DNA of 64,000 nt from Muribaculaceae bacterium (GTDB taxonomy: Bacteria > Bacteroidota > Bacteroidia > Bacteroidales > Muribaculaceae). The translations under genes were made by a program, and so were the position numbers. The stretch lies in assembly GCA_017940245.1 (NCBI GenBank), contig JAGAYZ010000025.1, positions 1 to 64,000 of the forward strand, read 5' to 3'. The notes under the pieces were generated by a model. The model did not search any database. It was given only the letters and a program-made list of their open reading frames with translations, and was not told the DNA's origin. Positions 8,347 through 22,914 of the stretch are shown here, one piece after another; the stretch's first letter is position 1, and each line of letters opens with the position of its first letter.

Positions 8347-11300
8347 TTAACGAAGCACGGCACCGTCGGTGACTAGCACCTCATCGTCTTTGAGGATGCC
8401 GGCCAAAGCCAGTTCGTTCTTGTTACCAACAGTAAGAGTCTGATATTCACGCAAGCCAGTGCCGGCAGGAATCAAGTGACCGCAAATCACGTTTTCCTTC
8501 ATGCCCTGCAGCGTATCCACCTTGCCATTGATGGCGGCCTCGTTGAGCACCTTGGTGGTTTCCTGGAAGGAAGCTGCACTCATGAAACTTGACGTCTGCA
8601 ATGCTGCACGCGTGATACCTTGCAGAATCTGCTCGCTGGTAGCGGGCACGGCATCGCGCACTTTCACCACCTTGAGGTCGCGGCGCTTCAGAGCCGAGTT
8701 CACGTCGCGCAACTTGCGAGCCGTGATAATCTGGCCATTCTGCACCTCGGTGCTGTCGCCACAATCGGTGACCACCTTCTTGCCCCAGATGCGGTCGTTC
8801 TCTTCCATGAAGTCGCGCTTGTCCACCACTTGCTGTTCGAGGAATCGAGTATCGCCCGGATCCAGGATGTTGACTTTGCGCATCATCTGACGCACAATCA
8901 CCTCAAAGTGCTTGTCGTTGATCTTCACACCCTGCAAGCGGTACACATCCTGCACCTCGTTCACAATGTAGTCCTGAACGGCCGTGGGACCCTTGATGCG
9001 CAGGATGTCGGCTGGCGTGATGGCGCCATCGGAAAGGGCCGTACCGGCACGCACATAGTCGTTTTCCTGCACCAGAATCTGCTTAGCCAGTGGCACGAGA
9101 TATTTCTTCACCTCACCGATGCGGCTGGTGACGATAATCTCGCGGTTACCGCGCTTAACGCGGCCGAAGGTCACTTCACCGTCGATTTCGCTCACGATAG
9201 CGGGGTTAGACGGGTTACGTGCCTCAAAGAGCTCGGTCACGCGGGGCAGACCGCCCGTGATGTCACCGGCGCCACCCGAAGAGGTGCGCGGGATTTTCAC
9301 AAACGATTCGCCGGCGGTGATTTCCTCGCCTTCGTCCTTCATCAAGTGGGCACCCACAGGCAGCGAGTAGGTCTTCACCAACTCGCCCTCGGCATTGAAC
9401 AACTGAGCCTCGGGGATGCGAGTGTGGTCTTTCGACTCGATGACGATTTTTTCGCTATTGCCCGATGTTTCGTCGATCTCTTTCAGGTAGGTCACACCCT
9501 CAATGAGGTTGTTGAACTTGAGTGTACCACTCACCTCGCTCACGATAACGGCATTGAAGGGGTCCCACTCACATATCACGTCGCCCTTCTGCACAGTATC
9601 GCCACTCTTGAAGAAGAGTTTCGAGCCATAGGAGATATTGGCCGAGGTAAGCACCATCTTGGTGTTGGGATCAATAATCTGCATTTCGCACATACGTCCG
9701 ATAACGATGTCAACACCATCTTTGTTCTTCACGGTGCGGAGCTCTTCAATCTCGAGCACGCCATCGTATTTCGACGTCATGTTGCTCACAGCAGCGATGT
9801 TGCTAGCCACACCACCGACGTGGAACGTACGCAGTGTAAGCTGTGTACCGGGCTCGCCGATCGATTGGGCGGCAATCACGCCCACAGCCTCGCCCTTCTG
9901 CACCATGCGATGCGAAGCCAGGTTGCGGCCATAGCACTTGGCACACACGCCATGCTTTGCTTCACAGGTGAGCACGGAACGGATTTCTACCGACTCAATG
10001 GCCGAGTTGTTGATGCGCTCGGCAGCGGTGTCGCTGATTTCTTCACCGGCCTGCACAATGATTTCACCCGTTGTGGGATCCACCACATCGTGCACCGACA
10101 CGCGACCTACGATGCGCTCGCCCAGCGAAGCCACTACGTCGTCGTTGTTTTTCACCTCGCGGCACACCAGGCCACGCAGCGTTCCGCAATCTTCTTCGGT
10201 GATGACCACATCGTGAGCCACATCCACCAGACGGCGGGTCAGATAACCAGCGTCGGCGGTCTTCAGAGCGGTATCGGCAAGACCCTTACGGGCACCGTGG
10301 GTAGAGATGAAGTATTCCAGCACCGACAGACCCTCCTTGAAGTTGGCGAGGATGGGGTTCTCAATAATCTGGTGACCACCTTCCACACCCGACTTCTGCG
10401 GCTTGGCCATCAGACCACGCATACCGGAGAGCTGACGAATCTGGTCTTTCGAACCACGAGCTCCCGAGTCGAGCATCATATACACCGAGTTGAAACCTTG
10501 CTTGTCTTCTTTCATCTCACTGAGAAGCGTCTCGGTGAGTTTCTTGTTGACGTTGGTCCACACGTCGATGACTTGGTTGTAACGCTCATTATTGGTGATG
10601 AAGCCCATGTTATAGTTGTTGAGGATTTCCTCGATTTGAGCCTCACCGTCTTTGATGTAACCTTCTTTCTCAATGGGCACGAGCACATCGTCGAGATTGA
10701 ACGACAGGCCGCCCTTGAAGGCCATGTAGTAACCCATGTTCTTCACATCGTCGAGGAACTTGGCCGAGCGGGGAACACCGCAACGGCGTATCACCTTGGT
10801 GATGATGTCGCGCAACGACTTCTTCGAGATCAGTTCGTTCACGTAACCCATCTCCTTGGGCACGCAGTTGTTGAACATGATGCGACCCACCGACGTTTCT
10901 TCCACCATCTTGCGAGTGAGCTTGCCGTCGTCGTCGATCACCTCGGCCATCACCGAGATAATGGCGTGCATGGCCACCTTGCCCTCGTTATAGGCAATCA
11001 TGGCTTCCTCGGGGCCGTAGAAACGCAGTCCCTCGCCCATGTCGCCCTTGCGCAACTTGGTGATATAGTAGAGTCCGAGCACCATGTCTTGCGATGGCAC
11101 GGTGATGGGGCTACCGTTGGCGGGATTGAGGATGTTGTGGGGCTCAAGCATGAGCATCTGTGCCTCCACGATGGCCTCGTTGCCCAGCGGCAGGTGAACA
11201 GCCATTTGGTCACCATCGAAGTCGGCGTTGAATGCCGTACATGCCAGCGGGTGCAACTGGATTGCCTTGCCCTCGATGAGCTTGGGCTGGAATGCCTGGA

Positions 11301-12660
11301 TACCCAGGCGGTGCAGTGTCGGGGCACGGTTGAGCAACACGGGATGGCCCTTCATCACATTCTCCAGAATGTCCCACACCACGGGTTCTTTGCGATCCAC
11401 AATCTTCTTGGCGCTCTTCACCGTCTTGACGATGCCGCGCTCAATGAGTTTGCGAATCACGAAGGGCTTATACAGCTCGGCTGCCATATCCTTGGGGATA
11501 CCGCACTCGCCCATGTTCAACTCCGGACCCACCACAATCACCGAACGTGCCGAATAGTCAACACGCTTACCGAGCAGGTTCTGACGGAAACGACCTTGCT
11601 TGCCCTTGAGACTGTCGCTGAGCGACTTCAGCGGGCGATTGGCATCGCTCTTGACGGCACTCGACTTGCGCGAGTTGTCGAGCAGCGAGTCGACGGCTTC
11701 CTGGAGCATGCGCTTCTCATTGCGCAAAATCACCTCGGGAGCCTTGATTTCGATGAGTCGTTTCAGACGGTTATTGCGGATTATCACGCGACGATAAAGG
11801 TCGTTGATATCACTGGTGGCAAAGCGGCCGCCATCCAGGGGGATAAGGGGACGCAAATCGGGCGGAATCACCGGCAACACCTTGAGCACCATCCACTCGG
11901 GGCGGTTGATGTTCTTGGACATGCGGAACGATTCCACCACCTGCAGGCGTTTCAAGGCATCGGTCTTACGCTGCTGGCTGGTCTCCTTGTAAGCCTTGTC
12001 GCGCAGTTCGTTGGCCAGGCTGTCAAGGTCTATTTCACACAGCAGGTCGTAAATGGCCTCGGCGCCCATCTTGGCGATGAACTTATTGGGATCTGTGTCT
12101 TCGAACATGAAGTTGTCCTTGGGCACATTCTTCATCACCTCGCTATATTCTTCCTCCGAGAGCAAGTCAAGTTTCTCCAGGGGAATCATCTCTTTCTTAG
12201 CCTCATCGTAACGGCTCTGGCCACCGGGATTGATGACCACATAACGCTCGTAGTAGATGACGGCATCAAGTTTCTTGGTGGGCAATCCCAGCAAGTAACT
12301 GATTTTGTTGGGCAGTGAACGGAAATACCAGATGTGAGCCACGGGCACCACCAACTGGATGTGTCCGCTGCGCTCACGGCGCACCTTCTTTTCGGTCACC
12401 TCCACACCACAGTGATCGCACACGATGCCTTTGTAACGAATGCGCTTGTACTTACCGCAGTGGCACTCATAGTCCTTTACCGGACCGAAGATGCGCTCGC
12501 AGAACAAGCCATCGCGCTCGGGCTTATAGGTGCGATAGTTGATGGTTTCTGGCTTGAGAACCTCACCATAAGAATTCTCAAGAATCTCGTCGGGCGATGC
12601 CAGACTGATGGAGATTCGCGAGAAATTGCTCTTTATCTTGTTGTCTTTTCTAAAAGCCAT
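8347..12660 (-). CDS. rpoC: DNA-directed RNA polymerase subunit beta'
   Basis: The 1437-residue product is the catalytic beta' subunit. It shows the N-terminal zinc site ([20 protein letters not shown]), the active-site loop [12 protein letters not shown] that holds the catalytic magnesium, the trigger-loop region around [16 protein letters not shown], and the second zinc site with [16 protein letters not shown]. The length fits the Bacteroidota form. It follows rpoB by 26 bases and is closed by a hairpin terminator, so it is the last gene of the ribosomal protein/RNA polymerase operon. Confidence 0.98.
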   Translation of the reverse strand: MAFRKDNKIKSNFSRISISLASPDEILENSYGEVLKPETINYRTYKPERDGLFCERIFGPVKDYECHCGKYKRIRYKGIVCDHCGVEVTEKKVRRERSGHIQLVVPVAHIWYFRSLPNKISYLLGLPTKKLDAVIYYERYVVINPGGQSRYDEAKKEMIPLEKLDLLSEEEYSEVMKNVPKDNFMFEDTDPNKFIAKMGAEAIYDLLCEIDLDSLANELRDKAYKETSQQRKTDALKRLQVVESFRMSKNINRPEWMVLKVLPVIPPDLRPLIPLDGGRFATSDINDLYRRVIIRNNRLKRLIEIKAPEVILRNEKRMLQEAVDSLLDNSRKSSAVKSDANRPLKSLSDSLKGKQGRFRQNLLGKRVDYSARSVIVVGPELNMGECGIPKDMAAELYKPFVIRKLIERGIVKTVKSAKKIVDRKEPVVWDILENVMKGHPVLLNRAPTLHRLGIQAFQPKLIEGKAIQLHPLACTAFNADFDGDQMAVHLPLGNEAIVEAQMLMLEPHNILNPANGSPITVPSQDMVLGLYYITKLRKGDMGEGLRFYGPEEAMIAYNEGKVAMHAIISVMAEVIDDDGKLTRKMVEETSVGRIMFNNCVPKEMGYVNELISKKSLRDIITKVIRRCGVPRSAKFLDDVKNMGYYMAFKGGLSFNLDDVLVPIEKEGYIKDGEAQIEEILNNYNMGFITNNERYNQVIDVWTNVNKKLTETLLSEMKEDKQGFNSVYMMLDSGARGSKDQIRQLSGMRGLMAKPQKSGVEGGHQIIENPILANFKEGLSVLEYFISTHGARKGLADTALKTADAGYLTRRLVDVAHDVVITEEDCGTLRGLVCREVKNNDDVVASLGERIVGRVSVHDVVDPTTGEIIVQAGEEISDTAAERINNSAIESVEIRSVLTCEAKHGVCAKCYGRNLASHRMVQKGEAVGVIAAQSIGEPGTQLTLRTFHVGGVASNIAAVSNMTSKYDGVLEIEELRTVKNKDGVDIVIGRMCEMQIIDPNTKMVLTSANISYGSKLFFKSGDTVQKGDVICEWDPFNAVIVSEVSGTLKFNNLIEGVTYLKEIDETSGNSEKIVIESKDHTRIPEAQLFNAEGELVKTYSLPVGAHLMKDEGEEITAGESFVKIPRTSSGGAGDITGGLPRVTELFEARNPSNPAIVSEIDGEVTFGRVKRGNREIIVTSRIGEVKKYLVPLAKQILVQENDYVRAGTALSDGAITPADILRIKGPTAVQDYIVNEVQDVYRLQGVKINDKHFEVIVRQMMRKVNILDPGDTRFLEQQVVDKRDFMEENDRIWGKKVVTDCGDSTEVQNGQIITARKLRDVNSALKRRDLKVVKVRDAVPATSEQILQGITRAALQTSSFMSAASFQETTKVLNEAAINGKVDTLQGMKENVICGHLIPAGTGLREYQTLTVGNKNELALAGILKDDEVLVTDGAVLR

Positions 12661-12686
12661 ATTTCAGTGTTCTAAAAAGAAGGTTA

Positions 12687-16493
<3,807 letters not shown>

Positions 16494-16680
16494 TGAAAAA
16501 TGGATTAAGTGAACTCAAAGGAAAAAATGCCTCTCGAAATCTGGCGAAAATCGGGTGCTGCGCACTGCAGGACACTTCTCATCCTGCAGATACGCATACC
16601 CGCAATTTCATTTTTTCGCCCTTTGCGTCAAACCCGAACATCGGTCTTGAAAAGCCGGAAATCGAAATTTGACACAAAAA

Positions 16681-16716
16681 GGTTAAGAATCGACCTTTGA
16701 CGGGGGATTCTTAACC
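16681..16716 (-). terminator. Attenuator-like hairpin between rplL and rpoB
   Basis: GGTTAAGAATC and GATTCTTAACC form a perfect 11-bp stem, and on the transcribed minus strand a TTTTT run follows at once. It is placed 24 bases after the rplL stop, where E. coli has an attenuator that lowers rpoBC expression relative to the ribosomal protein genes. The rest of the 247-base gap (16494-16680) is the rpoB leader; nothing else is seen in it. Confidence 0.75.
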
Positions 16717-16740
16717 TATCCGCCTGATATTCAGGGGTTA

Positions 16741-17118
16741 TTATTTCAGTTCAACCTCAGCACCAAGACCTTCGAGCTCGCTCTTGAGACCCTCAGCCTC
16801 AGCCTTAGCCAGACCTTCCTTAATAGTGCTGGGAGCACCATCAACGAGATCCTTAGCTTCCTTCAGACCAAGACCGGCGAGTTCTTTCACCTTCTTGATC
16901 ACCTGGAGCTTCTGAGCACCAGCGGCCTTCAGAACGACATCAAACGAAGTCTTCTCCTCGGCCTCAGCGGCACCACCAGCGGCGGGACCAGCAGCAACTG
17001 CTACAGCAGCAGCGGCGGGTTCAATACCATAATCATCTTTCAAAATTTGAGCGAGTTCGTTAACTTCCTTCACTGTAAGGTTAACTAACTGTTCTGCAAA
17101 AGCTTTCAAATCTGCCAT
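16741..17118 (-). CDS. rplL: 50S ribosomal protein L7/L12
   Basis: The 125-residue stalk protein has an N-terminal dimerisation part ([23 protein letters not shown]), an Ala/Gly-rich hinge ([20 protein letters not shown]), and the C-terminal factor-binding domain with [19 protein letters not shown] and [12 protein letters not shown]. It recruits translational GTPases such as the EF-Tu encoded upstream. It follows rplJ by 36 bases, the usual L10-L12 pairing, and is followed by a terminator-like hairpin. Confidence 0.97.
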   Translation of the reverse strand: MADLKAFAEQLVNLTVKEVNELAQILKDDYGIEPAAAAVAVAAGPAAGGAAEAEEKTSFDVVLKAAGAQKLQVIKKVKELAGLGLKEAKDLVDGAPSTIKEGLAKAEAEGLKSELEGLGAEVELK

Positions 17119-17154
17119 TGTTGTATAATTTAAATTGTGATTGTACGTTTTGAA

Positions 17155-17682
17155 TTATTTTTCTTCTTTCTTTGATAGTGTTTCCAGAATTCCGTGGAGC
17201 TTGCCACCACCGCTCTGGAGAGCCGAAACGACGTTCTTTGCAGGAGATTGCAGCAGAGCCACAACGTCGGCAATGAGCTCGTTCTTGCTCTTGAGGGCCA
17301 CCAGCGCTGCGAGGTTCTCTTCACCAACGAAGACAGTTTCCTCAACAAATGCGGCCTTGAAAGCGGGGATAGTCTCTTTCTTCTCGCGGAAGTCCTTGAT
17401 CAGCTTGGCAGGTGCGTTGCCCGTGTTGCTCAGCAGCAACGTGGTGGCACCCGACAGGGAATCGTAAAGACCAGAGTAGTCGATGTCCGACTGCTCAAAA
17501 GCCTTCTTGAGCAAAGTGTTCTTCACCACCATCATCTTCACACCGGCCTTGAAGGCGGCACGACGCAGAGCAGTGGTGCGCTCAGCATTCAGCGAAGTAG
17601 TTTCAGCAAGATAAATTGCACTGTACTCCTTGATTGTTTCCTTGATTTTCTCAATCAATAAACCTTTATCTTCCTTTCTCAT
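17155..17682 (-). CDS. rplJ: 50S ribosomal protein L10
   Basis: The 175-residue product is the stalk base protein that anchors L7/L12 dimers. Typical stretches are the N-terminal KEDKGLLIEKIKETIKEYSAIYLAE (shown here in part), MMVVKNTLLKKAF and the C-terminal helix VSALQSGGGKLHGILETLSKK. In other bacteria L10 with L12 represses its own operon through the leader; the leader here is only 21 bases after rplA, so a control site, if present, would be inside rplA. It lies between rplA and rplL. Confidence 0.96.
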   Translation of the reverse strand: MRKEDKGLLIEKIKETIKEYSAIYLAETTSLNAERTTALRRAAFKAGVKMMVVKNTLLKKAFEQSDIDYSGLYDSLSGATTLLLSNTGNAPAKLIKDFREKKETIPAFKAAFVEETVFVGEENLAALVALKSKNELIADVVALLQSPAKNVVSALQSGGGKLHGILETLSKKEEK

Positions 17683-17703
17683 TTTTGAATACCAATTTAA
17701 ATG

Positions 17704-18399
17704 TTAAGCTTCAATCGACTTGGTATCAACCTTGATACCCTTGCTCATTGTGCTCGAAAGATAAATGCTCTTGATATAAGTACCCTTGGCAGCGGCCGGT
17801 TTCAGCTTGATAAGCGTCTGGATGAACGCCTGGGCGTTCTCGCGAATCATATCAGGCGTGAACGAGACCTTGCCAATCGAGGTGTGTACAATACCACCTT
17901 TATCAACCTTAAAGTCGATCTTACCTTGCTTCACTTCTTTCACAGCCTTTGCCACATCGGGGGTCACTGTACCACTCTTGGGGTTGGGCATCAGGCCACG
18001 GGGACCCAGCACGCGTCCAAGAGGACCAATCTTACCCATAATTTGGGGCTGAGTGATAATCACGTCAACGTCGGTCCAACCACCTTTGATCTTCTCGATA
18101 TATTCGTCGAGACCTACATAGTCGGCACCGGCTTCTTTTGCAGCAGCTTCGGCATCGGCACTGCAAAGCACAAGCACGCGCACTTGTTTTCCTGTTCCAT
18201 GAGGCAGCGAAACAACACCACGCACCATCTGGTTAGCCTTACGGGGATCTACACCAAGACGTACATCGATATCTGCAGAAGCATCAAACTTTGTAAAAGT
18301 GATTTCTTTTAACAATGCTGCAGCTTCCCCAAGAGTGTAACTTTTCCCAGCTTCAATCTTCTCGGCGGCTATCTTCTGATTTTTTGTAAGTTTACCCAT
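17704..18399 (-). CDS. rplA: 50S ribosomal protein L1
   Basis: The 231-residue product forms the L1 stalk that moves E-site tRNA. It contains the family signature near [21 protein letters not shown] (quoted in part: [17 protein letters not shown]), the N-terminal [21 protein letters not shown] region and the final [12 protein letters not shown]. It begins 12 bases after rplK; in many bacteria L1 represses the rplK-rplA pair. Confidence 0.97.
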   Translation of the reverse strand: MGKLTKNQKIAAEKIEAGKSYTLGEAAALLKEITFTKFDASADIDVRLGVDPRKANQMVRGVVSLPHGTGKQVRVLVLCSADAEAAAKEAGADYVGLDEYIEKIKGGWTDVDVIITQPQIMGKIGPLGRVLGPRGLMPNPKSGTVTPDVAKAVKEVKQGKIDFKVDKGGIVHTSIGKVSFTPDMIRENAQAFIQTLIKLKPAAAKGTYIKSIYLSSTMSKGIKVDTKSIEA

Positions 18400-18411
18400 T
18401 TCAATTGAAGT

Positions 18412-18855
18412 TTAAATGTTTTCAGGGAATTCACCCTTTACAGTTATACCCATACTTCTTGCTGTACCGGCCACCATGCGCATAGCCGAGGCTAGTGTAA
18501 AACAGTTCAAATCAGGCATCTTGTCTTCAGCAATTGCTTTTACCTGATCCCAGGTCACGGAAGCCACCTTCTTGCGGTTGGGCTCGCCGGAGCCGCCCTT
18601 AACCTTAGCAGCGTCGATGAGCTGCACGGGCACGGGAGAGGTCTTGACGATGAAGTCAAAGCTCTTGTCGGCATAATAGGTGATCACCACAGGGAGCACC
18701 TTGCCGGCACTGGCTTGGGTACGGGCATTGAATTGCTTGCAAAACTCCATGATGTTAATACCCTTAGAACCCAGTGCAGGGCCTACAGGGGGCGAAGGGT
18801 TTGCTGCTCCACCTTTAATCTGCAATTTGATCTGTCCAGCAATTTCTTTAGCCAT
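18412..18855 (-). CDS. rplK: 50S ribosomal protein L11
   Basis: The 147-residue product has the L11 N-terminal Pro-rich signature [20 protein letters not shown] that binds thiopeptides and the GTPase centre rRNA, and the C-terminal RNA-binding part with [20 protein letters not shown] and the ending MGITVKGE. It follows nusG by 73 bases and starts the L11-L1-L10-L12 series. Confidence 0.97.
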   Translation of the reverse strand: MAKEIAGQIKLQIKGGAANPSPPVGPALGSKGINIMEFCKQFNARTQASAGKVLPVVITYYADKSFDFIVKTSPVPVQLIDAAKVKGGSGEPNRKKVASVTWDQVKAIAEDKMPDLNCFTLASAMRMVAGTARSMGITVKGEFPENI

Positions 18856-18928
18856 TGTAATTGTTTTTTATTTAGTTAAAAACACAATAGGGGCTACCGA
18901 TTCCAGTCTTGTAACAGGGAGACCGGCA

Positions 18929-19486
18929 TCATTCACCTCGTTCTACTTGGGAATTGTCCAACTTGAGTGGCGTTTCGCGACCAAACACTTTCACCATCAC
19001 AGTGAGTTCATGCTTCTCGCGGTTCACCTCCTGGATTTCACCAATGAAACCACTGAAGGGACCGTAGTTCACCTTCACCGACTCACCGACGATATAATCG
19101 TTGGCAGCATCTTCGGTTACCTCGGCCTCGGCCTCGGCAGCACCCAGCATGCGCGCCATCTCGTCGGCATTTGCCGGCTGCGGACGTTTTTCACCGTCTC
19201 GCGAACGCACGAAATCAATAATGTTAGAAGTGTTTTGCAGGAAATTTTCAACATCGCCCTTGAGCTCAGCCTCGACAAAAATGTAACCGGGCAACAAAAT
19301 GCGCTCTTTGAGCACCTTCTTGCCGGCACGCGTCGTATAGACTTTCTCAGTAGGAACCAGCACCTGCGAGATATGGCGGTTAAGTTCTGCGTTGTTTTTG
19401 CATGCTGCATCAACCATTTCCTTAACCTTCAACTCTTTACCAGAGATGGCACGCAACACGTACCATTTTTTACTATCTTCAGCCAT
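18929..19486 (-). CDS. nusG: Transcription termination/antitermination factor NusG
   Basis: NusG binds RNA polymerase and modulates pausing, and couples it to Rho or ribosomes. The start MAEDSKKWYVLRAISGKE was chosen; an in-frame ATG 12 codons earlier adds a stretch without family similarity. The N-terminal NGN domain (residues 6-120) is followed by a KOW domain with GESVKVNYGPFSGFIGEIQEV. The 185-residue length fits. A short acidic insert (EAEAEVTEDAAND) links the two domains. It lies between secE and rplK, the conserved order. Confidence 0.96.
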   Translation of the reverse strand: MAEDSKKWYVLRAISGKELKVKEMVDAACKNNAELNRHISQVLVPTEKVYTTRAGKKVLKERILLPGYIFVEAELKGDVENFLQNTSNIIDFVRSRDGEKRPQPANADEMARMLGAAEAEAEVTEDAANDYIVGESVKVNYGPFSGFIGEIQEVNREKHELTVMVKVFGRETPLKLDNSQVERGE

Positions 19487-19560
19487 TGATTCTGCTACAT
19501 TGAAAATTGACGAAAAACACACACACTTGTGTCACACATCGCTGTGCGAACAACATTCTA

Positions 19561-19764
19561 TCACATCGACGGAATATTGTAAATCAAGTGCATAATCTCA
19601 TTCAGACCCAGGTCGATCAGCCAAATCACAATCGCCAGAATGATGGAAGCAACCATTACGATGACCGTGCTGTTGGCCAGCTCGCTCGCTGTTGGCCAAG
19701 AAACCTTATGAACAAGTTCGTTATAAGATTCCTCGATATCCCTAAGTATTTTATATTTCTTCAT
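19561..19764 (-). CDS. secE: Preprotein translocase subunit SecE
   Basis: The 67-residue product is the small SecYEG subunit. The N-terminal amphipathic part KKYKILRDIEESYNELVHKVSWP contains the conserved helix and VSWP hinge (quoted in part: ELVHKVSWPT), followed by one membrane span, VIVMVASIILAIVIWLI. An upstream in-frame extension runs through the tRNA-Trp gene and is not coding. It stands between tRNA-Trp and nusG, its normal site. Confidence 0.95.
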   Translation of the reverse strand: MKKYKILRDIEESYNELVHKVSWPTASELANSTVIVMVASIILAIVIWLIDLGLNEIMHLIYNIPSM

Positions 19765-19780
19765 ATTAATTATCGCTTTG

Positions 19781-19853
19781 CACGGGAAGTAAGGCTCGAA
19801 CTCACGACCTACGGTTTTGGAGACCGTCGCTCTACCAACTGAGCTATTCCCGT
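19781..19853 (-). tRNA. tRNA-Trp (CCA)
   Basis: The minus strand folds into a full cloverleaf: acceptor ACGGGAA/TTCCCGT, D arm GCTC/GAGC, anticodon stem ACGGT/ACCGT with loop CTCCAAA (anticodon CCA), and a TTCGAGC T loop. It lies between tuf and secE, as in many bacteria. The CCA end is not encoded. Confidence 0.95.
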
Positions 19854-19857
19854 ATGT

Positions 19858-19891
19858 ATAGCCGGTCACCGTAGCAACCGGCTATTTTTTT
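19858..19891 (+). terminator. Hairpin with T tract between tRNA-Trp and tuf, oriented against the operon
   Basis: ATAGCCGGT (19858-19866) pairs with ACCGGCTAT (19877-19885), and a T7 run follows on the plus strand. In the operon (minus) direction the stem is preceded, not followed, by the U/A run, so it should not end operon transcripts. It may mark a processing site between tuf mRNA and the tRNA or stop antisense transcription. Confidence 0.5.
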
Positions 19892-19917
19892 AATCTATTC
19901 TATCGCGATCTAACGAA

Positions 19918-21108
19918 TTAGTCGTCGAGAATGGCAGTGATTTGACCCGAACCCACGGTGCGGCCACCTTCACGGATAGCGAAACGCAGACCTTCGCTGC
20001 AAGCAACCGGAGTGATGAGCTTAACGTCGATTTCCACGTTGTCACCGGGCATCACCATTTCTACACCTTCGGGGAGCATGATCTCACCAGTCACGTCGAG
20101 CGTGCGGATGTAGAACTGAGGACGATAGTGGTTGTGGAACGGAGTGTGACGACCACCCTCTTCTTTCTTCAGCACATAGATAGATGCACGGAAGTGATCG
20201 TGAGGCTTAACCATACCCGGATGGCAGATAACCATACCGCGCTTGATAGTCTTGTAGTCGATACCACGGAGCAGCAGACCTACGTTGTCACCAGCCTGAC
20301 CCTCATCAAGGATCTTGCGGAACATCTCAACGCCGGTAACCACCGACTTCATCTCGGCACCCAGACCCATAATCTGAACTTCGTCACCCACGTGGATAAC
20401 ACCAGTCTCGATACGGCCAGTAGCCACAGTACCACGACCTGTGATGGTGAACACGTCCTCGATAGGCATCAAGAAGGGCTTATCAACATCGCGCGGGGGC
20501 AGAGGAATCCAAGTATCAACAGCATTCATCAGCTCCATTACACAGGGAACCCACTTGGGATCGCCGTTAAGAGCACCAAGAGCAGAACCCTTGATAACGG
20601 GAGTATTGTCACCGTCGAAATCATACTCGTTGAGGAGTTCGCGAACGTCCATTTCAACCAGCTCAATCATCTCCTCGTCAACATCGGGAGAGTCGCACTT
20701 GTTCAGGAAGATCACCAGACGAGGCACGTTTACCTGACGGGCGAGCAGGATGTGCTCGCGAGTCTGAGGCATCACACCGTCGGTAGCAGCAACCACAACG
20801 ATTGCACCGTCCATCTGTGCAGCACCAGTAACCATGTTCTTCACATAGTCGGCGTGGCCCGGACAGTCAACGTGTGCATAGTGACGATTGGCAGTTTCAT
20901 ACTCAACGTGAGCAGTGTTGATAGTGATACCACGCTCTTTCTCCTCGGGAGCGTTGTCGATCGAGTCGAACGAACGAACCTCAGACAGACCAGCCTGTGC
21001 CAGCACGGTGGTGATGGCGGCGGTCAGAGTGGTTTTACCGTGGTCAACGTGACCAATCGTACCGATATTCACATGCGGTTTTGATCTTTCAAATTTCTCT
21101 TTTGCCAT
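19918..21108 (-). CDS. tuf: Elongation factor Tu
   Basis: The 396-residue GTPase delivers aminoacyl-tRNA to the ribosome. It shows [15 protein letters not shown] (P loop), [14 protein letters not shown] (switch I), DCPGHADY (G3), NKCD (G4) and SALGAL (G5), followed by domains II and III ending in [15 protein letters not shown]. Placed between a four-tRNA cluster and tRNA-Trp/secE, it corresponds to the tufB position of E. coli. The plus-strand frame across it is a shadow. Confidence 0.98.
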   Translation of the reverse strand: MAKEKFERSKPHVNIGTIGHVDHGKTTLTAAITTVLAQAGLSEVRSFDSIDNAPEEKERGITINTAHVEYETANRHYAHVDCPGHADYVKNMVTGAAQMDGAIVVVAATDGVMPQTREHILLARQVNVPRLVIFLNKCDSPDVDEEMIELVEMDVRELLNEYDFDGDNTPVIKGSALGALNGDPKWVPCVMELMNAVDTWIPLPPRDVDKPFLMPIEDVFTITGRGTVATGRIETGVIHVGDEVQIMGLGAEMKSVVTGVEMFRKILDEGQAGDNVGLLLRGIDYKTIKRGMVICHPGMVKPHDHFRASIYVLKKEEGGRHTPFHNHYRPQFYIRTLDVTGEIMLPEGVEMVMPGDNVEIDVKLITPVACSEGLRFAIREGGRTVGSGQITAILDD

Positions 21109-21232
21109 AACTTAGTATTTTAATTTAACGATTAACTTTCGGTTAGTCATTGCATATTTACATATTTTTCTTCGCCCCCCTTTGATACCTGTCGCTATCA
21201 TTAGTGAGGCGAAGCGAATGATATGTAACTTG

Positions 21233-21304
<72 letters not shown>

Positions 21305-21317
21305 AAAATTTCTTTTG

Positions 21318-21390
21318 AGCGGAAGACGGGATTCAAACCCGCGGCCCTCAGCTTGGAAGGCTGATGCTCTATCGACTGAGCTACTTCCGC
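21318..21390 (-). tRNA. tRNA-Gly (TCC)
   Basis: Acceptor GCGGAAG/CTTCCGC, anticodon stem TCAGC/GCTGA with loop CTTCCAA (anticodon TCC), T loop TTTGAAT. Second to last in the tRNA cluster, which keeps the Thr-Tyr-Gly-Thr order of E. coli. Confidence 0.95.
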
Positions 21391-21402
21391 AACTTTTTTA
21401 AG

Positions 21403-21485
21403 TGGGTAGAGATGGATTCGAACCACCGAAGCGATGACGCAGCAGATTTACAGTCTGCCCCATTTGGCCACTCTGGAATCTACCC
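21403..21485 (-). tRNA. tRNA-Tyr (GTA)
   Basis: An 83-nt class II tRNA with acceptor GGGTAGA/TCTACCC, anticodon stem GCAGA/TCTGC with loop CTGTAAA (anticodon GTA) and a long variable arm, as expected for tRNA-Tyr. Confidence 0.95.
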
Positions 21486-21494
21486 AACATTTTG

Positions 21495-21568
21495 AGCCTC
21501 TTGTCGGATTCGAACCAACGACCCCGAGATTACAAATCACGTGCTCTGGCCAACTGAGCTAAAGAGGC
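21495..21568 (-). tRNA. tRNA-Thr (TGT)
   Basis: Acceptor GCCTCTT/AAGAGGC, anticodon stem CGTGA/TCTCG with loop TTTGTAA (anticodon TGT). The middle pair of the anticodon stem is T-T. It is the first gene of the tRNA-tuf unit. Confidence 0.93.
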
Positions 21569-21621
21569 AACATTTGCTTAGTTGAACGCCCAAACTAGGG
21601 GTTGGTTCTCATTAGCGGGTG

Positions 21622-21652
21622 CAAAGTTACAACGAATTTTTGAACTGGCAAA
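21622..21652 (-). promoter_or_regulatory. Promoter of the tRNA-tuf-secE-nusG operon
   Basis: On the minus strand TTTG (21652-21649) is followed after 19 bases by TAACTTTG (21629-21622), about 50 bases before the first tRNA. The rest of the gap to the hydF stop at 21721 is AT-rich with A and T runs and holds no gene. Confidence 0.75.
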
Positions 21653-21720
21653 CAAACCCGACGTTTTTTTTCAAAAAAAAACGCATTTTGTCGATTTCGC
21701 CCCATTTACACCTTATTATA

Positions 21721-22914
21721 TTATAATGCGACTCCATGCAGATGAGCCAGCGCCAGCCCATAATTAGTGATGGGAACTCCCTGCTCCTGCGCACGGGCAA
21801 TGCGCGAGAGCATCATGCGCCTGTTGAACATGCACGCGCCACAATGGATGATGAGGTCATAGGGCGTGAGGTCGGCAGGATAGTCCTTGCCGGCTTTGAC
21901 GTCGAACGACACTCCCTGGCCCACCCGCTCGCGGATGATGCGCGGCAGCTTTTCACGGCCGATGTCCTCGCTCATGGGTGCATGGGTACAAGCCTCGGCT
22001 ATGAGCACTCGCGAGTGCGGCGTGAGACGATCGATGGCAGCCGCTCCTCGTGAGAGCACCTCCAGGTCGCCTTTGAGAGCGGCCATGAGCACCGAGAATG
22101 AGGTGAGCCGCGACTCACGAGGCTTGACAGCCGCTACCTGCGGAAACACCTGCGAATCGGTGATGATGAGGCTGGGAGGCGCTTTAAGTGCAGCCAGCGA
22201 ACGAGGCAGGCCATCGGTCGTACAGCACACCGCGGTGCAGTCCTTGTCGAGCAAGTCGCGGATGGTCTGCACCTGTGGCAGAATAAGACGTCCGCGAGGG
22301 GCCTGAGCATCTTGAGGCATGACCAGCAGCACCACATCGCCGGCAGCGGCTAGAGTTCCGGTCACACTGAGGGGCTTATCCTCGCCCACCAGCGTGGCCA
22401 TTGCCTGTATCAACGCATCTTTACCCTGGCCATTGAGGGCACTCACCACTACCGGGCTCACCCCCAGGGCAGCTTTCACCATATCGGTCTCGGCAGCCGT
22501 GGCCGGGAGAAGGTCGTTCTTGTTGAGCACGGCCACAAATGGAATCTCACGACGCTTCAATTCTTCGACCCAGGCTTTTTCAAGTGTCAAGTCGGTCTGC
22601 CGGTCGAGCACCAGCAGCGCCATGTCGGCCTGATCCAGGACCTGGCGTGTGCGCTCATTGCGCAAGAGTCCCACCTCTCCATCGTCGTCATAGCCGGCCG
22701 TGTCGATGAGCAGACATGGCCCGAGCGGATGCAGCTCGATGGCACGGTTTACGGGGTCGGTTGTGGTGCCCGCCTGAGGCGACACAATAGCCACTTGTTG
22801 ACCGGCAAGCATATTCATGAGCGATGACTTGCCAACATTGCGCCGGCCAAAGATGGCAATGTGTCGCCTCACGGCTTGTGGGGCGCTGTTAAAACCTAAA
22901 GTCGCGTTGTCCAT
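21721..22914 (-). CDS. hydF: [FeFe]-hydrogenase H-cluster maturation GTPase HydF
   Basis: HydF is the scaffold on which the two-iron subcluster is built and from which it is handed to the hydrogenase. The start MDNATLGFNSAPQAVRRHIA was chosen, because the longer frame adds unrelated residues read through hydG. The GTPase domain has GRRNVGKSSLMNML, AGTTTDPVNR, DTAGYDDDGE and NKND. The C-terminal cluster-binding part has CTH followed later by HCGAC, the CxH...HCxxC ligand pattern of the family. It overlaps the end of hydG by 26 bases, so the two are translated together. Confidence 0.93.
   Translation of the reverse strand: MDNATLGFNSAPQAVRRHIAIFGRRNVGKSSLMNMLAGQQVAIVSPQAGTTTDPVNRAIELHPLGPCLLIDTAGYDDDGEVGLLRNERTRQVLDQADMALLVLDRQTDLTLEKAWVEELKRREIPFVAVLNKNDLLPATAAETDMVKAALGVSPVVVSALNGQGKDALIQAMATLVGEDKPLSVTGTLAAAGDVVLLVMPQDAQAPRGRLILPQVQTIRDLLDKDCTAVCCTTDGLPRSLAALKAPPSLIITDSQVFPQVAAVKPRESRLTSFSVLMAALKGDLEVLSRGAAAIDRLTPHSRVLIAEACTHAPMSEDIGREKLPRIIRERVGQGVSFDVKAGKDYPADLTPYDLIIHCGACMFNRRMMLSRIARAQEQGVPITNYGLALAHLHGVAL

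Noticed and set aside
8620..12318. Open frame of over 1200 codons on the plus strand across rpoC
   Set aside because: It is the antisense shadow of rpoC, with His/Val/Leu-rich composition and no domain; similar shadows over rpoB and tuf were also dropped.
19765..19869. Longer SecE with 35 extra N-terminal residues
   Set aside because: The extension is read from the tRNA-Trp gene.
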